Below are positions 1 through 8,279 of a DNA stretch of 64,000 bases, piece by piece. Origin of the DNA: Acetobacteraceae bacterium (GTDB lineage Bacteria > Pseudomonadota > Alphaproteobacteria > Acetobacterales > Acetobacteraceae); assembly GCA_027482245.1 (NCBI GenBank), contig JAIXWG010000063.1, forward strand, positions 57,083 to 121,082, given 5' to 3'. The number at the start of each line of letters is the position of its first letter. Within the stretch, counting starts at the first letter, position 1. The notes under the pieces are model-generated. The model saw only the letters and a program-made list of their open reading frames with translations. It ran no database searches and was not told the DNA's origin. Position numbers and translations under genes: made by a program.

Positions 1-584
1 CGCTCGGCCCGCGCGACCAGCTGCGCAAGCAGGCCTGCGTCGGGCTTCCCTATCCCGCGACGCAGATCCGGATCTGCGACGGCGACGGGAACGAGGTGCC
101 GCAGGGCGAGGTCGGCGAACTCTGGGTCTCCTCCCCCTACATGTTCTCCGGCTACCTCAACATGCCGGAGGCGACGGCGGCCGGCACGCGGGGCGACTGG
201 TTCGTCACCGGCGACCTGGCGCGGCAGGATGAGGAAGGCTTCGTCTACCTGGTCGATCGCAAGAACGACATGGTCATCAGCGGGGGCGAGAACATCTACC
301 CGCGGGAGGTGGAGGAGGTGATCCTGGCCCATCCCGCCGCCGCCGAATGCGGCGTGACCGGCGCGCCGCATCCCTATTTCGGGGAGGCCGTGACCGCCTT
401 CGTCGTGCTGCGCCCCGGCATGAACGTCGATGCCGCCACGCTGACGGCGCTCTGCCGGGAGAAGCTGTCCCGCTACAAGGTGCCGAAGGAGATCCGCTTC
501 GTGGAGACGCTGCCGCGCAACAGCATGGGCAAGGTGCTGCGGCGCGAATTGCGGGCGCGGTTGATCGCGGAGTCTAAGGCCTGA
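1..584 (+). CDS. Acyl-CoA synthetase (AMP-forming), C-terminal part
   Basis: Partial gene; the reading frame is open from base 3 at the window edge and stops at 584. What is visible is the end of the large domain and the C-terminal lid of an ANL-superfamily enzyme, which activates a carboxylic acid with ATP and CoA. The hinge region contains FVTGDL followed by DRKNDMVISGGENIYP, and the catalytic lysine lies in the terminal motif SMGKVLRREL. These are the standard A7-A10 motifs of fatty or aromatic acyl-CoA ligases. The substrate cannot be told because the acyl-binding pocket lies outside the window. The gene converges on soxA and overlaps its 3' end by 11 bases. Confidence 0.9.
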   Translation, partial: LGPRDQLRKQACVGLPYPATQIRICDGDGNEVPQGEVGELWVSSPYMFSGYLNMPEATAAGTRGDWFVTGDLARQDEEGFVYLVDRKNDMVISGGENIYPREVEEVILAHPAAAECGVTGAPHPYFGEAVTAFVVLRPGMNVDAATLTALCREKLSRYKVPKEIRFVETLPRNSMGKVLRRELRARLIAESKA

Positions 585-1296
585 CCGCGGGAGTCTCGAT
601 GGCCATGCCAGCGGCGCGGTCGTTCAGGAAAATCTCCAGCGAGACGTACTCGGCCGCGCCATAGGCGAAGGGCTCCGACCGCACGCCCGTCATGCAGCCG
701 CGCAGCCTTCGTTGCAGCGACCCCACGCCCTGCCATTCCAGTCGGTAGAGCGGATAGCCCGTGGGATGCGCCTGCGGGATCACGCTGCCGGCCAGGCGCC
801 TGCCCGCATTGTCGTCGTGGCACTGGACGCACGACAGGTCGAGCTGCCCCCGGCGTTCCTCGTACAGCGCGCGTCCCTGCGCCAGTGCCGGCGCCAGGCG
901 CGGATCCGTCGGCCGGCTGATCGGCAGGCCGCGCGATTGGTGCGCGACATAGGCGGTCAGCGCCAGCAGCGCCTGGCTCTCCCGCGCCGGGGGCGTCGCG
1001 CGCTGGTGGGTCTCGACGCAGTTCGCGATGCGGCCGGCGAGGTCGATGGGCGCGCCCCGCGCCTCGTCCCAGGCAGGATAGCGCGTGGCGACGCCGCGCA
1101 TCGAGGCTTCGGTATGACAGGCGGCGCAATCGCGGTTGAAGCGTTCCTCGCCCTCCGCCACCCAGAGCATGCCGGGGTTCTGCATGTCGTCGCGCTGCAT
1201 GGCCTGCGTCTCCCGCGCCATGTCCTCGAAGCCCGAACGCCGGTCCTGCGCAGAGGCGGGCAGCGCCAGCAGCAGCAGCGCAAGGGCGCGCCTCAT
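574..1296 (-). CDS. soxA: SoxA, diheme c-type cytochrome of thiosulfate oxidation
   Basis: SoxA pairs with SoxX; the SoxXA complex attaches sulfur substrates to the SoxY cysteine in the periplasm. The 240-residue protein begins with a short signal peptide (cleavage near ASAQ, residue 17). It carries two heme motifs, CAACH at 57-61 and CVQCH at 156-160, so it is the diheme form. Cys201 in RGCMTGVRSEP matches the conserved C-terminal cysteine that ligates the active-site heme as a persulfide. Its ATG overlaps the soxZ stop (ATGA), so translation is probably coupled. It is the last gene of the leftward run. Length and motifs are normal for the family. Confidence 0.93.
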   Translation of the reverse strand: MRRALALLLLALPASAQDRRSGFEDMARETQAMQRDDMQNPGMLWVAEGEERFNRDCAACHTEASMRGVATRYPAWDEARGAPIDLAGRIANCVETHQRATPPARESQALLALTAYVAHQSRGLPISRPTDPRLAPALAQGRALYEERRGQLDLSCVQCHDDNAGRRLAGSVIPQAHPTGYPLYRLEWQGVGSLQRRLRGCMTGVRSEPFAYGAAEYVSLEIFLNDRAAGMAIETPAVRP

Positions 1297-1613
1297 GTGA
1301 CCTCGATCGGGCGCGTCTCCGTCTGCGCGAAGCCGTTGTCGCCCTCCCAGGTCATCGTCACCGTGCCGGTTTGCGTCGCGACGGTGGTGAAGGAGAGGAA
1401 AGGGTTGGCGGCGATGGCGGGCGATAATTCCGCGCTGAAGACGACAGCGCCGTCATAGGTGCAGGTGAAGCGGCGGATGATGTCGCGCGGCATCACGTCC
1501 CCCTGCGCATTCGGGCGATAGCCCGTCTCCATCGTGTGCTGGATCAGCGTGCGGATGGTGATGATGTCGCCGCGCTTCGCGCTGCGCGGCACGTTGATCA
1601 GGACGCGGGCCAT
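1293..1613 (-). CDS. soxZ: SoxZ, sulfur-carrier complex partner
   Basis: A 106-residue protein without a signal peptide. It matches SoxZ in length and in the opening pattern (LINVP, then KRGDIITIRTLIQH) and in the terminal beta-sandwich segment TVTMTWEGDNG. SoxZ forms a heterodimer with SoxY and rides with it through the Tat pathway as the carrier of covalently bound sulfur intermediates in the periplasm. The gene starts 3 bases after the soxY stop, and its own stop overlaps the soxA start. Confidence 0.93.
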   Translation of the reverse strand: MARVLINVPRSAKRGDIITIRTLIQHTMETGYRPNAQGDVMPRDIIRRFTCTYDGAVVFSAELSPAIAANPFLSFTTVATQTGTVTMTWEGDNGFAQTETRPIEVT

Positions 1614-1616
1614 GGC

Positions 1617-2057
1617 TCAACCCTCGATGCAGGCGGCAAGCGTGACGACGACCTGCGCGCGATCCGACCAGAAGCTGCCATCGGACAGCGCGGCCACCGC
1701 CAGCAGCGTCTGCGACGTCGCGAGCCGGATATGGGTGGAGAGCAGCGCGCGGCCGGCGCGGGGGCCGAGCTGCACGGTGATGACATGCGGCTGCGGGTTG
1801 CGTTCGTTGAAGACGGCGATGGCGCGGACGTGGTCGGCTTCCGTCATCGGGCTGTCCACGATGACGGAGAGCGGCACGGTGTTGCCGTTCTCCACCAGCG
1901 GCGAGATGTCGAGCGCGACGCGGCCGGGCGTGACCGCGGCGCCGCCGGTGAAACCGCGCACGGCCTCCGCCATCGCCTCCGGCGTCGCCGCGGCGTGACG
2001 CGGCATCAGCAGCAGGGCGGGCGCGGCCAGCAGCAGCCGGCGGGTCGGCACGATCAT
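1617..2057 (-). CDS. soxY: SoxY, sulfur-carrier subunit with atypical C-terminal tail
   Basis: This 146-residue protein is the covalent sulfur carrier of the Sox pathway. I chose the ATG at 2057 because it gives a signal sequence (TRRLLLAAPALLL, then AAATPEA) and overlaps the soxX stop in an ATGA. The SoxY core is recognisable (LVENGNTVPLSV, then HVRAIAVFNERNPQP). The only cysteine near the end is Cys143 in TLAACIEG. Classic SoxY ends in GGCGG, so the cysteine is in the right place near the C-terminus but its glycine flanks are missing. Function as the swinging-arm carrier is likely but the tail is unusual. Confidence 0.9.
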   Translation of the reverse strand: MIVPTRRLLLAAPALLLMPRHAAATPEAMAEAVRGFTGGAAVTPGRVALDISPLVENGNTVPLSVIVDSPMTEADHVRAIAVFNERNPQPHVITVQLGPRAGRALLSTHIRLATSQTLLAVAALSDGSFWSDRAQVVVTLAACIEG

Positions 2058-2452
2058 CGCGGGGCTTCCTCGCGCAGGGTCAGCAGATAGGCGATCACGT
2101 CCTCGATCTCCTGCGCCGCCAGGATGGGGCGGCCGCGCTGGGCGGGCGCCACGCGGTGCAGGCCCTCGGTCCGGTAGTAGGAGGGCATGATGCTGTCCGG
2201 GTTCAAGCGCTTGCCATCCACCAGGCGCGTGCGGAGTTCGGCGGCGGACCAGCGGAGGCCGGCGCCATCCAGGGGCGGCGCCAGATTGCCCTGGAAGCGT
2301 TCCTCCGGGATGGGGCCGGAATGGCACAGCAGGCAGAGGCCGCGCGTGCGGTCGGCGACGATGGCGCGGCCGTTTCGTGCGTCGCCGGGGGTGGAGGTCA
2401 GGGGTACTTCGTCGGCGCGGGCGGGGGTGGCGAGGAGGAGGAGGGTCAGCAC
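2054..2452 (-). CDS. soxX: SoxX, monoheme c-type cytochrome
   Basis: SoxX is the small heme subunit of SoxXA. One heme motif, CLLCH, and a probable methionine ligand in SIMPSYYR are visible, and the end has the typical EIEDVIAYLLTL helix. The frame stays open up to 2578, but that extension would translate the palindromic repeat at 2485-2534 into a run of Pro/Gly/Arg. I therefore prefer the GTG at 2452, which starts directly on the signal peptide (LTLLLLATPARA, mature from about DEVPL) and gives 132 residues. No good ribosome-binding site decides the matter, so the start is uncertain while the gene identity is not. Confidence 0.82.
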   Translation of the reverse strand: MLTLLLLATPARADEVPLTSTPGDARNGRAIVADRTRGLCLLCHSGPIPEERFQGNLAPPLDGAGLRWSAAELRTRLVDGKRLNPDSIMPSYYRTEGLHRVAPAQRGRPILAAQEIEDVIAYLLTLREEAPR

Positions 2453-2484
2453 GAAAGCGGCGTGTGTGGCCGCACGTGCGGCAT

Positions 2485-2534
2485 CCCCCACCCCGACCCT
2501 CCCCCGCGCTTGCGGGGGAGGGTCGGGGTGGGGG
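2485..2534. repeat. GC-rich long palindrome, single copy form
   Basis: A perfect 23-base inverted repeat (arm beginning CCCCCACCCCGACCC) with a 4-base GCTT loop. It lies between fccB and soxX. The same arm occurs at 9009-9098 and 38089-38186, always outside genes, so this is a dispersed REP-like element. In RNA it would fold into a very stable hairpin that could separate expression of fccB from soxX. Confidence 0.9.
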
Positions 2535-2590
2535 TCTGCACAACCCGATGCCTGTTCCGCGGCGGACACCGAACTCAACGGCCCATCATC

Positions 2591-3823
2591 CTACCCGAAC
2601 ACATCGGCCGTGATCGTCGCGAACCAGTCCTCGGCGTAGCGCGCCTCCGCCGCCCGCACGCCGGCGGGTGCGTCCAGCGGGCTGGTGCCGCCGGCGTTCG
2701 GCACGTCGGTGAGCAGCCCGTTCGCGGGCTGATAGACGCCCGCGACGGAGATACCGTACTCCGGTGCCACCAGGCTGTAGCAGGTGTTCAGCAGCTTCGG
2801 CGCCTGCACGGCACGCCCGGCCAGCAGCGCCACCATGGCCGCGGCGGCGACCCGCGCCTGCGCATTGGCGGCGAAGGCGGATTTCGGCATGGCGCCGGCG
2901 ATGATGGCGTCCCCGATCACATGCATCCCGGGGACCTGGCGGCTCTCGAAGCTGGCGGGATCGACGGGGCACCAGCCGGAGCGGTCGGCGACGCCGGCCG
3001 CCTGCGCGATCGCGCCGGCGCGCTGCGGCGGGATGACGTTCAACACCGCGCCATCCTGCGTGCCGAAATCCGTGGTGACGGTGCGGCTGCGTGCATCCAC
3101 TTCCGTCACCCGGCCGCCCATGGCGAGGGGCACGTATTCCAGGATGCCGGGATAGAGGCTCGCCCAGGCGGCCTCGAACAGCCGCTGCTTGCTGAACACG
3201 TCCTTCGCATCCAGCACCAGCAGCTTTGACCGAGGCTTCTGCGTCTTCAGGAAATGCGCGATCAGCGAGGCGCGCTCATAGGGCCCGGGCGGGCAGCGAT
3301 AGGGGTTGGGCGGCACCACCATCACGACTGTGCCGCCGTCCGGCATGGCGCGCAGTTGCGCCGCCAGCAATTCGGTCTGCGCGCCGGCCTGCCAGGCGTG
3401 CGGCATGACCTCGGCCGCGGCCTGGTCGTAGCCTGGCAGAGCGTCGTAGCGGATCTCGATGCCCGGCGAGAGCAGCAGCCGGTCGAAGGGCAGCGCCGTG
3501 CCATCGGCCAGCGTCACGCGCCGGGATTCCACCCCCACCGCGCGCTGGTGCACCACGGCGATGCCCTCCGCCCGCAGCGCATCGTAGCCGAAGCGCTGCG
3601 CCGCCATCGGGCGGAGGCCCGCGATGACGGCGTTGCTGAAGGGACAGGCGGTGTAGGTGGCGTTGGCCTCCACCAGCGTCGTCGCGATACCGGCGCGGTG
3701 GAGCGACCGCGCGGCGGTGGCGCCGCCGAAGCCGCCGCCCACGACCACGACGCGGGGCGCTGCCTGCGCCAGCACCGGGGCCGGCAGCAGCGCCGCGGCC
3801 AGGGCGCGCCGCGCGATCCTCAT
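2591..3823 (-). CDS. fccB: Flavocytochrome c sulfide dehydrogenase, flavoprotein subunit
   Basis: A 410-residue FAD-dependent oxidoreductase of the FccB/SoxF family, which oxidises sulfide in the periplasm and passes electrons to its cytochrome subunit. A signal peptide is followed by the dinucleotide-binding motif VVVVGGGFGGA (residues about 25-35). Two cysteines expected to form the redox disulfide next to the flavin are present: Cys60 in TACPFSNAVIAG and the one in LLNTCYSLVAPEYG. The ATG overlaps the stop of the small cytochrome gene upstream (ATGA), as expected for the two subunits of one enzyme. Downstream are the repeat and soxXYZA. Confidence 0.88.
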   Translation of the reverse strand: MRIARRALAAALLPAPVLAQAAPRVVVVGGGFGGATAARSLHRAGIATTLVEANATYTACPFSNAVIAGLRPMAAQRFGYDALRAEGIAVVHQRAVGVESRRVTLADGTALPFDRLLLSPGIEIRYDALPGYDQAAAEVMPHAWQAGAQTELLAAQLRAMPDGGTVVMVVPPNPYRCPPGPYERASLIAHFLKTQKPRSKLLVLDAKDVFSKQRLFEAAWASLYPGILEYVPLAMGGRVTEVDARSRTVTTDFGTQDGAVLNVIPPQRAGAIAQAAGVADRSGWCPVDPASFESRQVPGMHVIGDAIIAGAMPKSAFAANAQARVAAAAMVALLAGRAVQAPKLLNTCYSLVAPEYGISVAGVYQPANGLLTDVPNAGGTSPLDAPAGVRAAEARYAEDWFATITADVFG

Positions 3824-4086
3824 CGGACGATCCAGGCGGCGATGGCCTGGGTCTCCTCCTCGGTGAAGCCGCGCGCAAGGCGGTCCATCAGCGTCGCGGG
3901 GCGCGTGCCCTCCCGGAAGGCGCGCATCGCCGCCGCGACTTCCGCCGCATCGCGCCCGCGGAGCGAGGGGATGGCGGCGTCGCTGCGCGTCGGCGCATGG
4001 CAGCCGAGGCAGGTGGAGGCGCCCGGGGGCGCCTCCTGCGCATAGGCTGGCGCCGCCACCAGCAGCGCCAGCGCAAGCGCCCTCAC
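3820..4086 (-). CDS. Small monoheme cytochrome c, FccA/SoxE-like
   Basis: An 88-residue periplasmic cytochrome: signal peptide RALALALLVAAPAYAQ, one heme motif CLGCH at 26-30, and the C-terminal segment RGFTEEETQAIAAWIV characteristic of flavocytochrome c heme subunits. The start is GTG at 4086, whose bases overlap the stop of the molybdenum hydroxylase gene (GTGA). The 3' end overlaps fccB. It is therefore coupled to both neighbours and may accept electrons from FccB, from the molybdoenzyme, or both. FccA proper is often diheme and larger; this is the short monoheme form. Confidence 0.83.
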   Translation of the reverse strand: MRALALALLVAAPAYAQEAPPGASTCLGCHAPTRSDAAIPSLRGRDAAEVAAAMRAFREGTRPATLMDRLARGFTEEETQAIAAWIVR

Positions 4087-6290
4087 GTCCGGCGCAGATC
4101 CGCCTGGTGCAGCGGAAGCTGGCGCACCCGCTTGCCCGTCGCGGCGAAGATCGCGTTCAGCACGGCGGGCGCGGCGACGGCGATGGTCGGCTCGCCCACG
4201 CCGCCCCAAAAGCCGCCCGTGGGGGCCACGATCGTCTCCACCTTCGGCATGTCGATCATGCGCATGACGGGATAGGTGTCGAAGTTCGTCTGCTCGATGC
4301 GGCCGTCCTTCACCGTGCATTCGCCATACAGCGCGGCGGAGAGGCCATAGACGAAGCTGCCTTCCACCTGCGCCGCGATCTGCTGCGGGTTCACCGCATA
4401 GCCCGGGTCGGTGGCGGCGATGATGCGGTGCACCTTCACCTCCCCGGCGTCGCTGACGGAAACCTCCGCCACCGCGGCGACGTAGCTGCCGAAGCCATGG
4501 GTGACGCAGATGCCGCGATGCACGGCCTGGCCGTTCACGGGCTGCGCCGGCGTGCCCCAACCCGCGCGTTCCGCGACGGCGTTCAGCACGGCCAGGTGCT
4601 TCGGGTGGTTCGCCATCAGGGACCGGCGGAAGGCCAGCGGGTCCTTCCCCGTCGCATGCGCCACCTCATCGATGAAGCATTCGAGGTAGATGGCGTTCTG
4701 GTTCAGGTTCACGCCGCGCCAGAAGCCCGGCGGCACATGCGGGTTGCGCATGGCGTGGTCGATCAGCAGGTTCGGGAAGGTGTAGCCGATATCGGCCTCA
4801 CCCCCGCTGGCGTTGAGCCCCTGGAAGACCACGGGGTCGCGGCCATCCCGGATGTTCTGCGGGAAGATGCCGGCCACGATGGACTGGCCGCTGATGCGCA
4901 TGTGCAGGCCGGTGATGTTGCCCTGCGCGTCGAGCCCCGCCGTCATCTTGCACATCGTCACGGGGTGGAAGCGGCCCTGGAGCATGTCCTCCTCCCGCGT
5001 CCAGAGGAGCTTCACGGGCGTGCCGGGCATCTGCTTGGCGATGTCCACGACCTGGCGGACCCAGTCATGCACCGCGCCACGCCGGCCGAAGCCGCCGCCG
5101 AGGTGGATCTTGTGGATCTCGCAGCGCGCGGGCGGCAGCCCTGCGGCTTCCGCCGCGGCGGCGTGCGCCGCTTCGCCATTCTGGGTCGGGGTCCAGACCT
5201 CGCAGCGCTCCGGCGTCCAGATGGCGGTGGCGTTCATCACCTCCATGCAGGCGTGGTTCTGGTGGGGGTAGCCGTAGACGGCCTCCACCTTGCGCGCGGC
5301 ACCGGCAATGGCGGCGGGGGCGTCGCCGTTGCGGTTGCCGACGGCGGCCTGCGGCGCATCGAAGCCCGCCACCATGACCTCCCGGAAGGAGGCGGAGGAC
5401 GCGTTGGCGTGCTCCCCGTAGTTCCAGGTGATCTTGAGCGCATCCAGCGCCTTCTTCGCGTGCCACCAGGTATCGGCGACGACGGCGACGGCATCCTGGC
5501 CCACGCGCAGCACGCGCTTCACGCCGGGCATGCGCTCGGCCTCCGCGCTGTCCACCGCGGCGACGGTGCCGCCGAAGACGGGGCAGGCATGGATGGCGGC
5601 GTTCAGCATCCCCGGCAGCTTCAGGTCCATGCCATAGACCTGGCTGCCATTCAGCTTGGCGCGGGTGTCGAGCCGCGCGACGGGCTGGCCGATCAGCTTC
5701 CAGTCGCGCGGGTCCTTCAGCGGTACATCGGCCGCGGCCGGCGCGGGCAGGCGCATGGCGGCTTCGGCGACCGCGCCGAAGGTCGTGGTGCGGCCCGAAG
5801 GCTGGTGGGTGATGATGCTGTTGGCCGCGCGGCATTCACCGGCGGGCACGCCCCAGGCATTGGCGGCGGCCTGCACCAGCATCATGCGCGCCGCGGCGCC
5901 GCCCTTCCGGACGTATTCGTTGCTCTCCCGGATGCCACGGCTGCCGCCGGTGGACATGCTGCCCCAGACGCGGCCGCGCGCCAGGTTCTGGCCGGGGGTC
6001 GGGTATTCCGTGGTGACCTTGGCCCAGTCGCATTCCAGCTCCTCGGCCACCATCTGGGCGAGGCCCGTCAGCGTGCCCTGCCCCATCTCCGACCGCGCGA
6101 TGCGGATGATGACGGTGTCGTCGGTCTTCACGACGACCCAGGCATTGACCTCCGGCGTCGCCGGCGCAGCGGCACCCTGGGCGAGGGCCTTGGTGGGCGC
6201 GGGGAAGCGGAAGCCGAAGGTGAAGGCGCCGGCGGCAGCGGCGGCGGTGCCCAGCAGGCCCCGGCGCGACGGCTTGGTGATGGCGTTCAT
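4083..6290 (-). CDS. Molybdenum hydroxylase large subunit (IorB-like, xanthine dehydrogenase family)
   Basis: A 735-residue molybdopterin-binding subunit of the isoquinoline 1-oxidoreductase beta / aldehyde dehydrogenase type. A twin-arginine signal (SRRGLLGTAAAAAG, ALAQ cleavage near 38) indicates a periplasmic enzyme. Family segments include SEMGQGTLTGLAQMVAEEL, GGGFGRRG and, near the end, GGFWGGVGEPTIA with the conserved glutamate of the Mo centre. It follows its 2Fe-2S subunit by 12 bases and overlaps the small cytochrome gene, forming the usual three-part periplasmic hydroxylase (Mo subunit, Fe-S subunit, cytochrome). The substrate is not predictable: aldehydes and N-heterocycles are both known for the family. 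Confidence 0.87.
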   Translation of the reverse strand: MNAITKPSRRGLLGTAAAAAGAFTFGFRFPAPTKALAQGAAAPATPEVNAWVVVKTDDTVIIRIARSEMGQGTLTGLAQMVAEELECDWAKVTTEYPTPGQNLARGRVWGSMSTGGSRGIRESNEYVRKGGAAARMMLVQAAANAWGVPAGECRAANSIITHQPSGRTTTFGAVAEAAMRLPAPAAADVPLKDPRDWKLIGQPVARLDTRAKLNGSQVYGMDLKLPGMLNAAIHACPVFGGTVAAVDSAEAERMPGVKRVLRVGQDAVAVVADTWWHAKKALDALKITWNYGEHANASSASFREVMVAGFDAPQAAVGNRNGDAPAAIAGAARKVEAVYGYPHQNHACMEVMNATAIWTPERCEVWTPTQNGEAAHAAAAEAAGLPPARCEIHKIHLGGGFGRRGAVHDWVRQVVDIAKQMPGTPVKLLWTREEDMLQGRFHPVTMCKMTAGLDAQGNITGLHMRISGQSIVAGIFPQNIRDGRDPVVFQGLNASGGEADIGYTFPNLLIDHAMRNPHVPPGFWRGVNLNQNAIYLECFIDEVAHATGKDPLAFRRSLMANHPKHLAVLNAVAERAGWGTPAQPVNGQAVHRGICVTHGFGSYVAAVAEVSVSDAGEVKVHRIIAATDPGYAVNPQQIAAQVEGSFVYGLSAALYGECTVKDGRIEQTNFDTYPVMRMIDMPKVETIVAPTGGFWGGVGEPTIAVAAPAVLNAIFAATGKRVRQLPLHQADLRRT

Positions 6291-6302
6291 GATGCGCGCT
6301 CC

Positions 6303-6767
6303 TCAGCCGGCCGCGCCGGCGGTGCCGGCGGCGCGCTGGATGCCCGCCATGACGCGGTTGTAGGTGCCGCAGCGGCAGATGTTGGTGACCTCCTCCCGGA
6401 TCTGCTGTTCCGTCGGGCGGGGCGTCGCGGCCAGCAGGGCGGCGGCGGCCATGATCATGCCGGACTGGCAGAAGCCGCATTGCGGCACGTCGAGTGCCAG
6501 CCAGGCCTGCTGGATCGGGTGGCTGCTGTCGGGGGACAGGCCCTCGATCGTCACGATCTTCTGGTTCTCGTCGAAGGCGGAGACGGGCATGGAGCAGGCG
6601 CGGACCGCGGCGCCATCGACATGCACGGTGCAGGCGCCGCATTGCGCGATGCCGCAGCCATACTTGGTCCCGGTGAGTTCGAGCTGTTCGCGCAGCACCC
6701 AGAGCAGGGGGGTGTCATCCTCCACCTGCACGTCGATCACGCGCCCGTTCACGTTGAGCTTGGCCAT
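6303..6767 (-). CDS. 2Fe-2S subunit of molybdenum hydroxylase (IorA-like)
   Basis: A 154-residue iron-sulfur protein with two cluster motifs: the plant-ferredoxin type CGIAQCGAC (Cys38, 43, 46, plus Cys58) and the second-cluster pair CGFCQ and CRCGT. This is the standard small subunit that moves electrons from the Mo centre of the large subunit. It has no signal peptide, so it probably travels folded with the Tat-tagged partner. The ATG at 6767 has a good ribosome-binding site (GGGAGAGAA). It is the first gene of the leftward iorAB-fcc-sox run; the operon promoter should lie in 6768-6895. Confidence 0.9.
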   Translation of the reverse strand: MAKLNVNGRVIDVQVEDDTPLLWVLREQLELTGTKYGCGIAQCGACTVHVDGAAVRACSMPVSAFDENQKIVTIEGLSPDSSHPIQQAWLALDVPQCGFCQSGMIMAAAALLAATPRPTEQQIREEVTNICRCGTYNRVMAGIQRAAGTAGAAG

Positions 6768-6895
6768 CCCGTTCTCTCCCGCCGCCTGCCGGAAACATGT
6801 CCCGGCTTGTTGGAAGAATCCGTATCAGCGGGCGCGGCGCGCGACAACAACTTCCGGCTGTGGGAGGGCAGGATCGCCTGATTGTTTCGCGGCCA

Positions 6896-8236
6896 TCAGA
6901 AGGGCAACGCCAGCGCGGCCTCCGCATAGCCGATGCGCCGGGCCGGGGAGAGGCTGTAGCGCCCCGCCGCACGCTCCAGCGCCAGGCGGGTATCCTCCGC
7001 ACTGCCCGCCTTCATGGCGGAATCCAGGAAGAGCTGCTCCAGCACGTCCTGCTGCGCGTGGCTGCCGCCGAGGCGATGGAGCGAGCCCAGCGCCGGGCGC
7101 AGCGCGGCAACGGCCTCCGCGAAGCGGCCCTCCCCGTGCAGCATCACGGCCTGGCAGGCGGGCAGCGCGGCGTCGCGCAGGATGGCGGCGTGGTGGGTGT
7201 TCGCGCGCCCGGCCTCGGCCAGGGCCGCCAGCAGGCGCGTCGCGGCCTCGCGGCGGCCCGTCGCCACCAGCGCCATCATCCAGTGCGGCTGGGTGAAGGC
7301 GGAGAGAGTGTCGCCGATCCGCGCCTCCGCCTTCTCCGCCAGTTCACCCCAGCGGTCGCCGACGTCGAGCCCCCGCAGCTGCAGCCGGAACAGCATGGAG
7401 GCCGCGTTCTGCATGTCGATGTAGAGGTCGGGCTGCGCCTGGGTGACCTTGCTCTCCAGGTTGCGGAATCGCGTGTCGTAGAGGTCGAGCACCGCGCCGA
7501 ACTCACGGCGTTCCATGTGGAACATCGCCTGGTGCCACCAGAGGTGGTGCATCAGGTTGTTGCCGCCATCCCAGTTCGGCTCCAGGCCGCGGATCCAGTC
7601 GAGGCCCTCCGTCCGCCGGCCCTGCATCTCCAGGACGTGGGCCACGCCATGCGCGGCCCAGAGGTCGGCGGGGTCCATCGCCACGGCCTGGCGGCCGGCC
7701 TGTTCGGCGATCAGGTAGTCGCCGCATTCTTCATGCGCGAAGCAGCGGCAGGCGAGCACGCTGCCATAGCCCGGGATCGTCTCCGACCAGGCGGGCAGCA
7801 CGCGCTCCACCGCGCCCAGCATCCTTCCGGGCTCGCCCATCCAGAAGGCGGAGAAATGGTGCAGGCGGAAGGCGAGGAGGTCATGCGGGTGGTCGGCGAT
7901 GATCTGCTCCCAGGCGGAGAGCGCGCCTTCCGGCCTTCCCTCCGCCCATTCGCGGAGCGCGTGCATGTGGGCGCGTTCGCGCGGGTTGGCGGGCATCGCC
8001 TCCGCGGCCGTCACGGCGGCGATGGCGCGCGGCGCCACCGCGCGGTCATAGGCCATCATGGCGAAGTAGCCGGACAGGACCTGGCCGAGCGGCGCGGCCG
8101 GGTCGGCGGTCCGGAAGGCCTTCAGGCGCAGGCCGGTGTCGAAGCGGTACTTCAGGAAACCGGCGATGACGTGGTCGAAGGCCCGCGCGGCGTCGTCCGA
8201 TGCCACGGTCAGACTCTGGCCCTGGGCGTCCTGCAT
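6896..8236 (-). CDS. TPR protein of the TTC38 family
   Basis: A 446-residue soluble helical-repeat protein. Helical pairs typical of TPRs run through most of it, with the family-specific stretches LLAFRLHHFSAFWMG, YGSVLACRCFAHEECGDY and HHLWWHQAMFHMERREF, which match tetratricopeptide repeat protein 38 homologues. The molecular function of that family is not established. I set the start at the ATG at 8236, preceded by GAGGAAGG at a good distance, because an upstream extension would read antisense through the neighbouring SDR gene. No partner is obvious from context. Confidence 0.8.
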   Translation of the reverse strand: MQDAQGQSLTVASDDAARAFDHVIAGFLKYRFDTGLRLKAFRTADPAAPLGQVLSGYFAMMAYDRAVAPRAIAAVTAAEAMPANPRERAHMHALREWAEGRPEGALSAWEQIIADHPHDLLAFRLHHFSAFWMGEPGRMLGAVERVLPAWSETIPGYGSVLACRCFAHEECGDYLIAEQAGRQAVAMDPADLWAAHGVAHVLEMQGRRTEGLDWIRGLEPNWDGGNNLMHHLWWHQAMFHMERREFGAVLDLYDTRFRNLESKVTQAQPDLYIDMQNAASMLFRLQLRGLDVGDRWGELAEKAEARIGDTLSAFTQPHWMMALVATGRREAATRLLAALAEAGRANTHHAAILRDAALPACQAVMLHGEGRFAEAVAALRPALGSLHRLGGSHAQQDVLEQLFLDSAMKAGSAEDTRLALERAAGRYSLSPARRIGYAEAALALPF

Positions 8237-8279
8237 GGGGTGGCGTCCTTCCTCGTTGCGGGGAAGGCTAGCCCAGGGT

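Noticed and set aside
2453..2578. N-terminal extension of soxX
   Set aside because: The added 42 residues would translate the palindromic repeat; other copies of the repeat are intergenic, and a signal peptide begins at the GTG 2452.
4107..6881. A 924-codon open frame on the plus strand opposite iorA and iorB
   Set aside because: It is antisense to two clear genes with complete cofactor motifs; its product is His/Arg/Gly-rich and has no family features. High GC makes such long antisense frames common.
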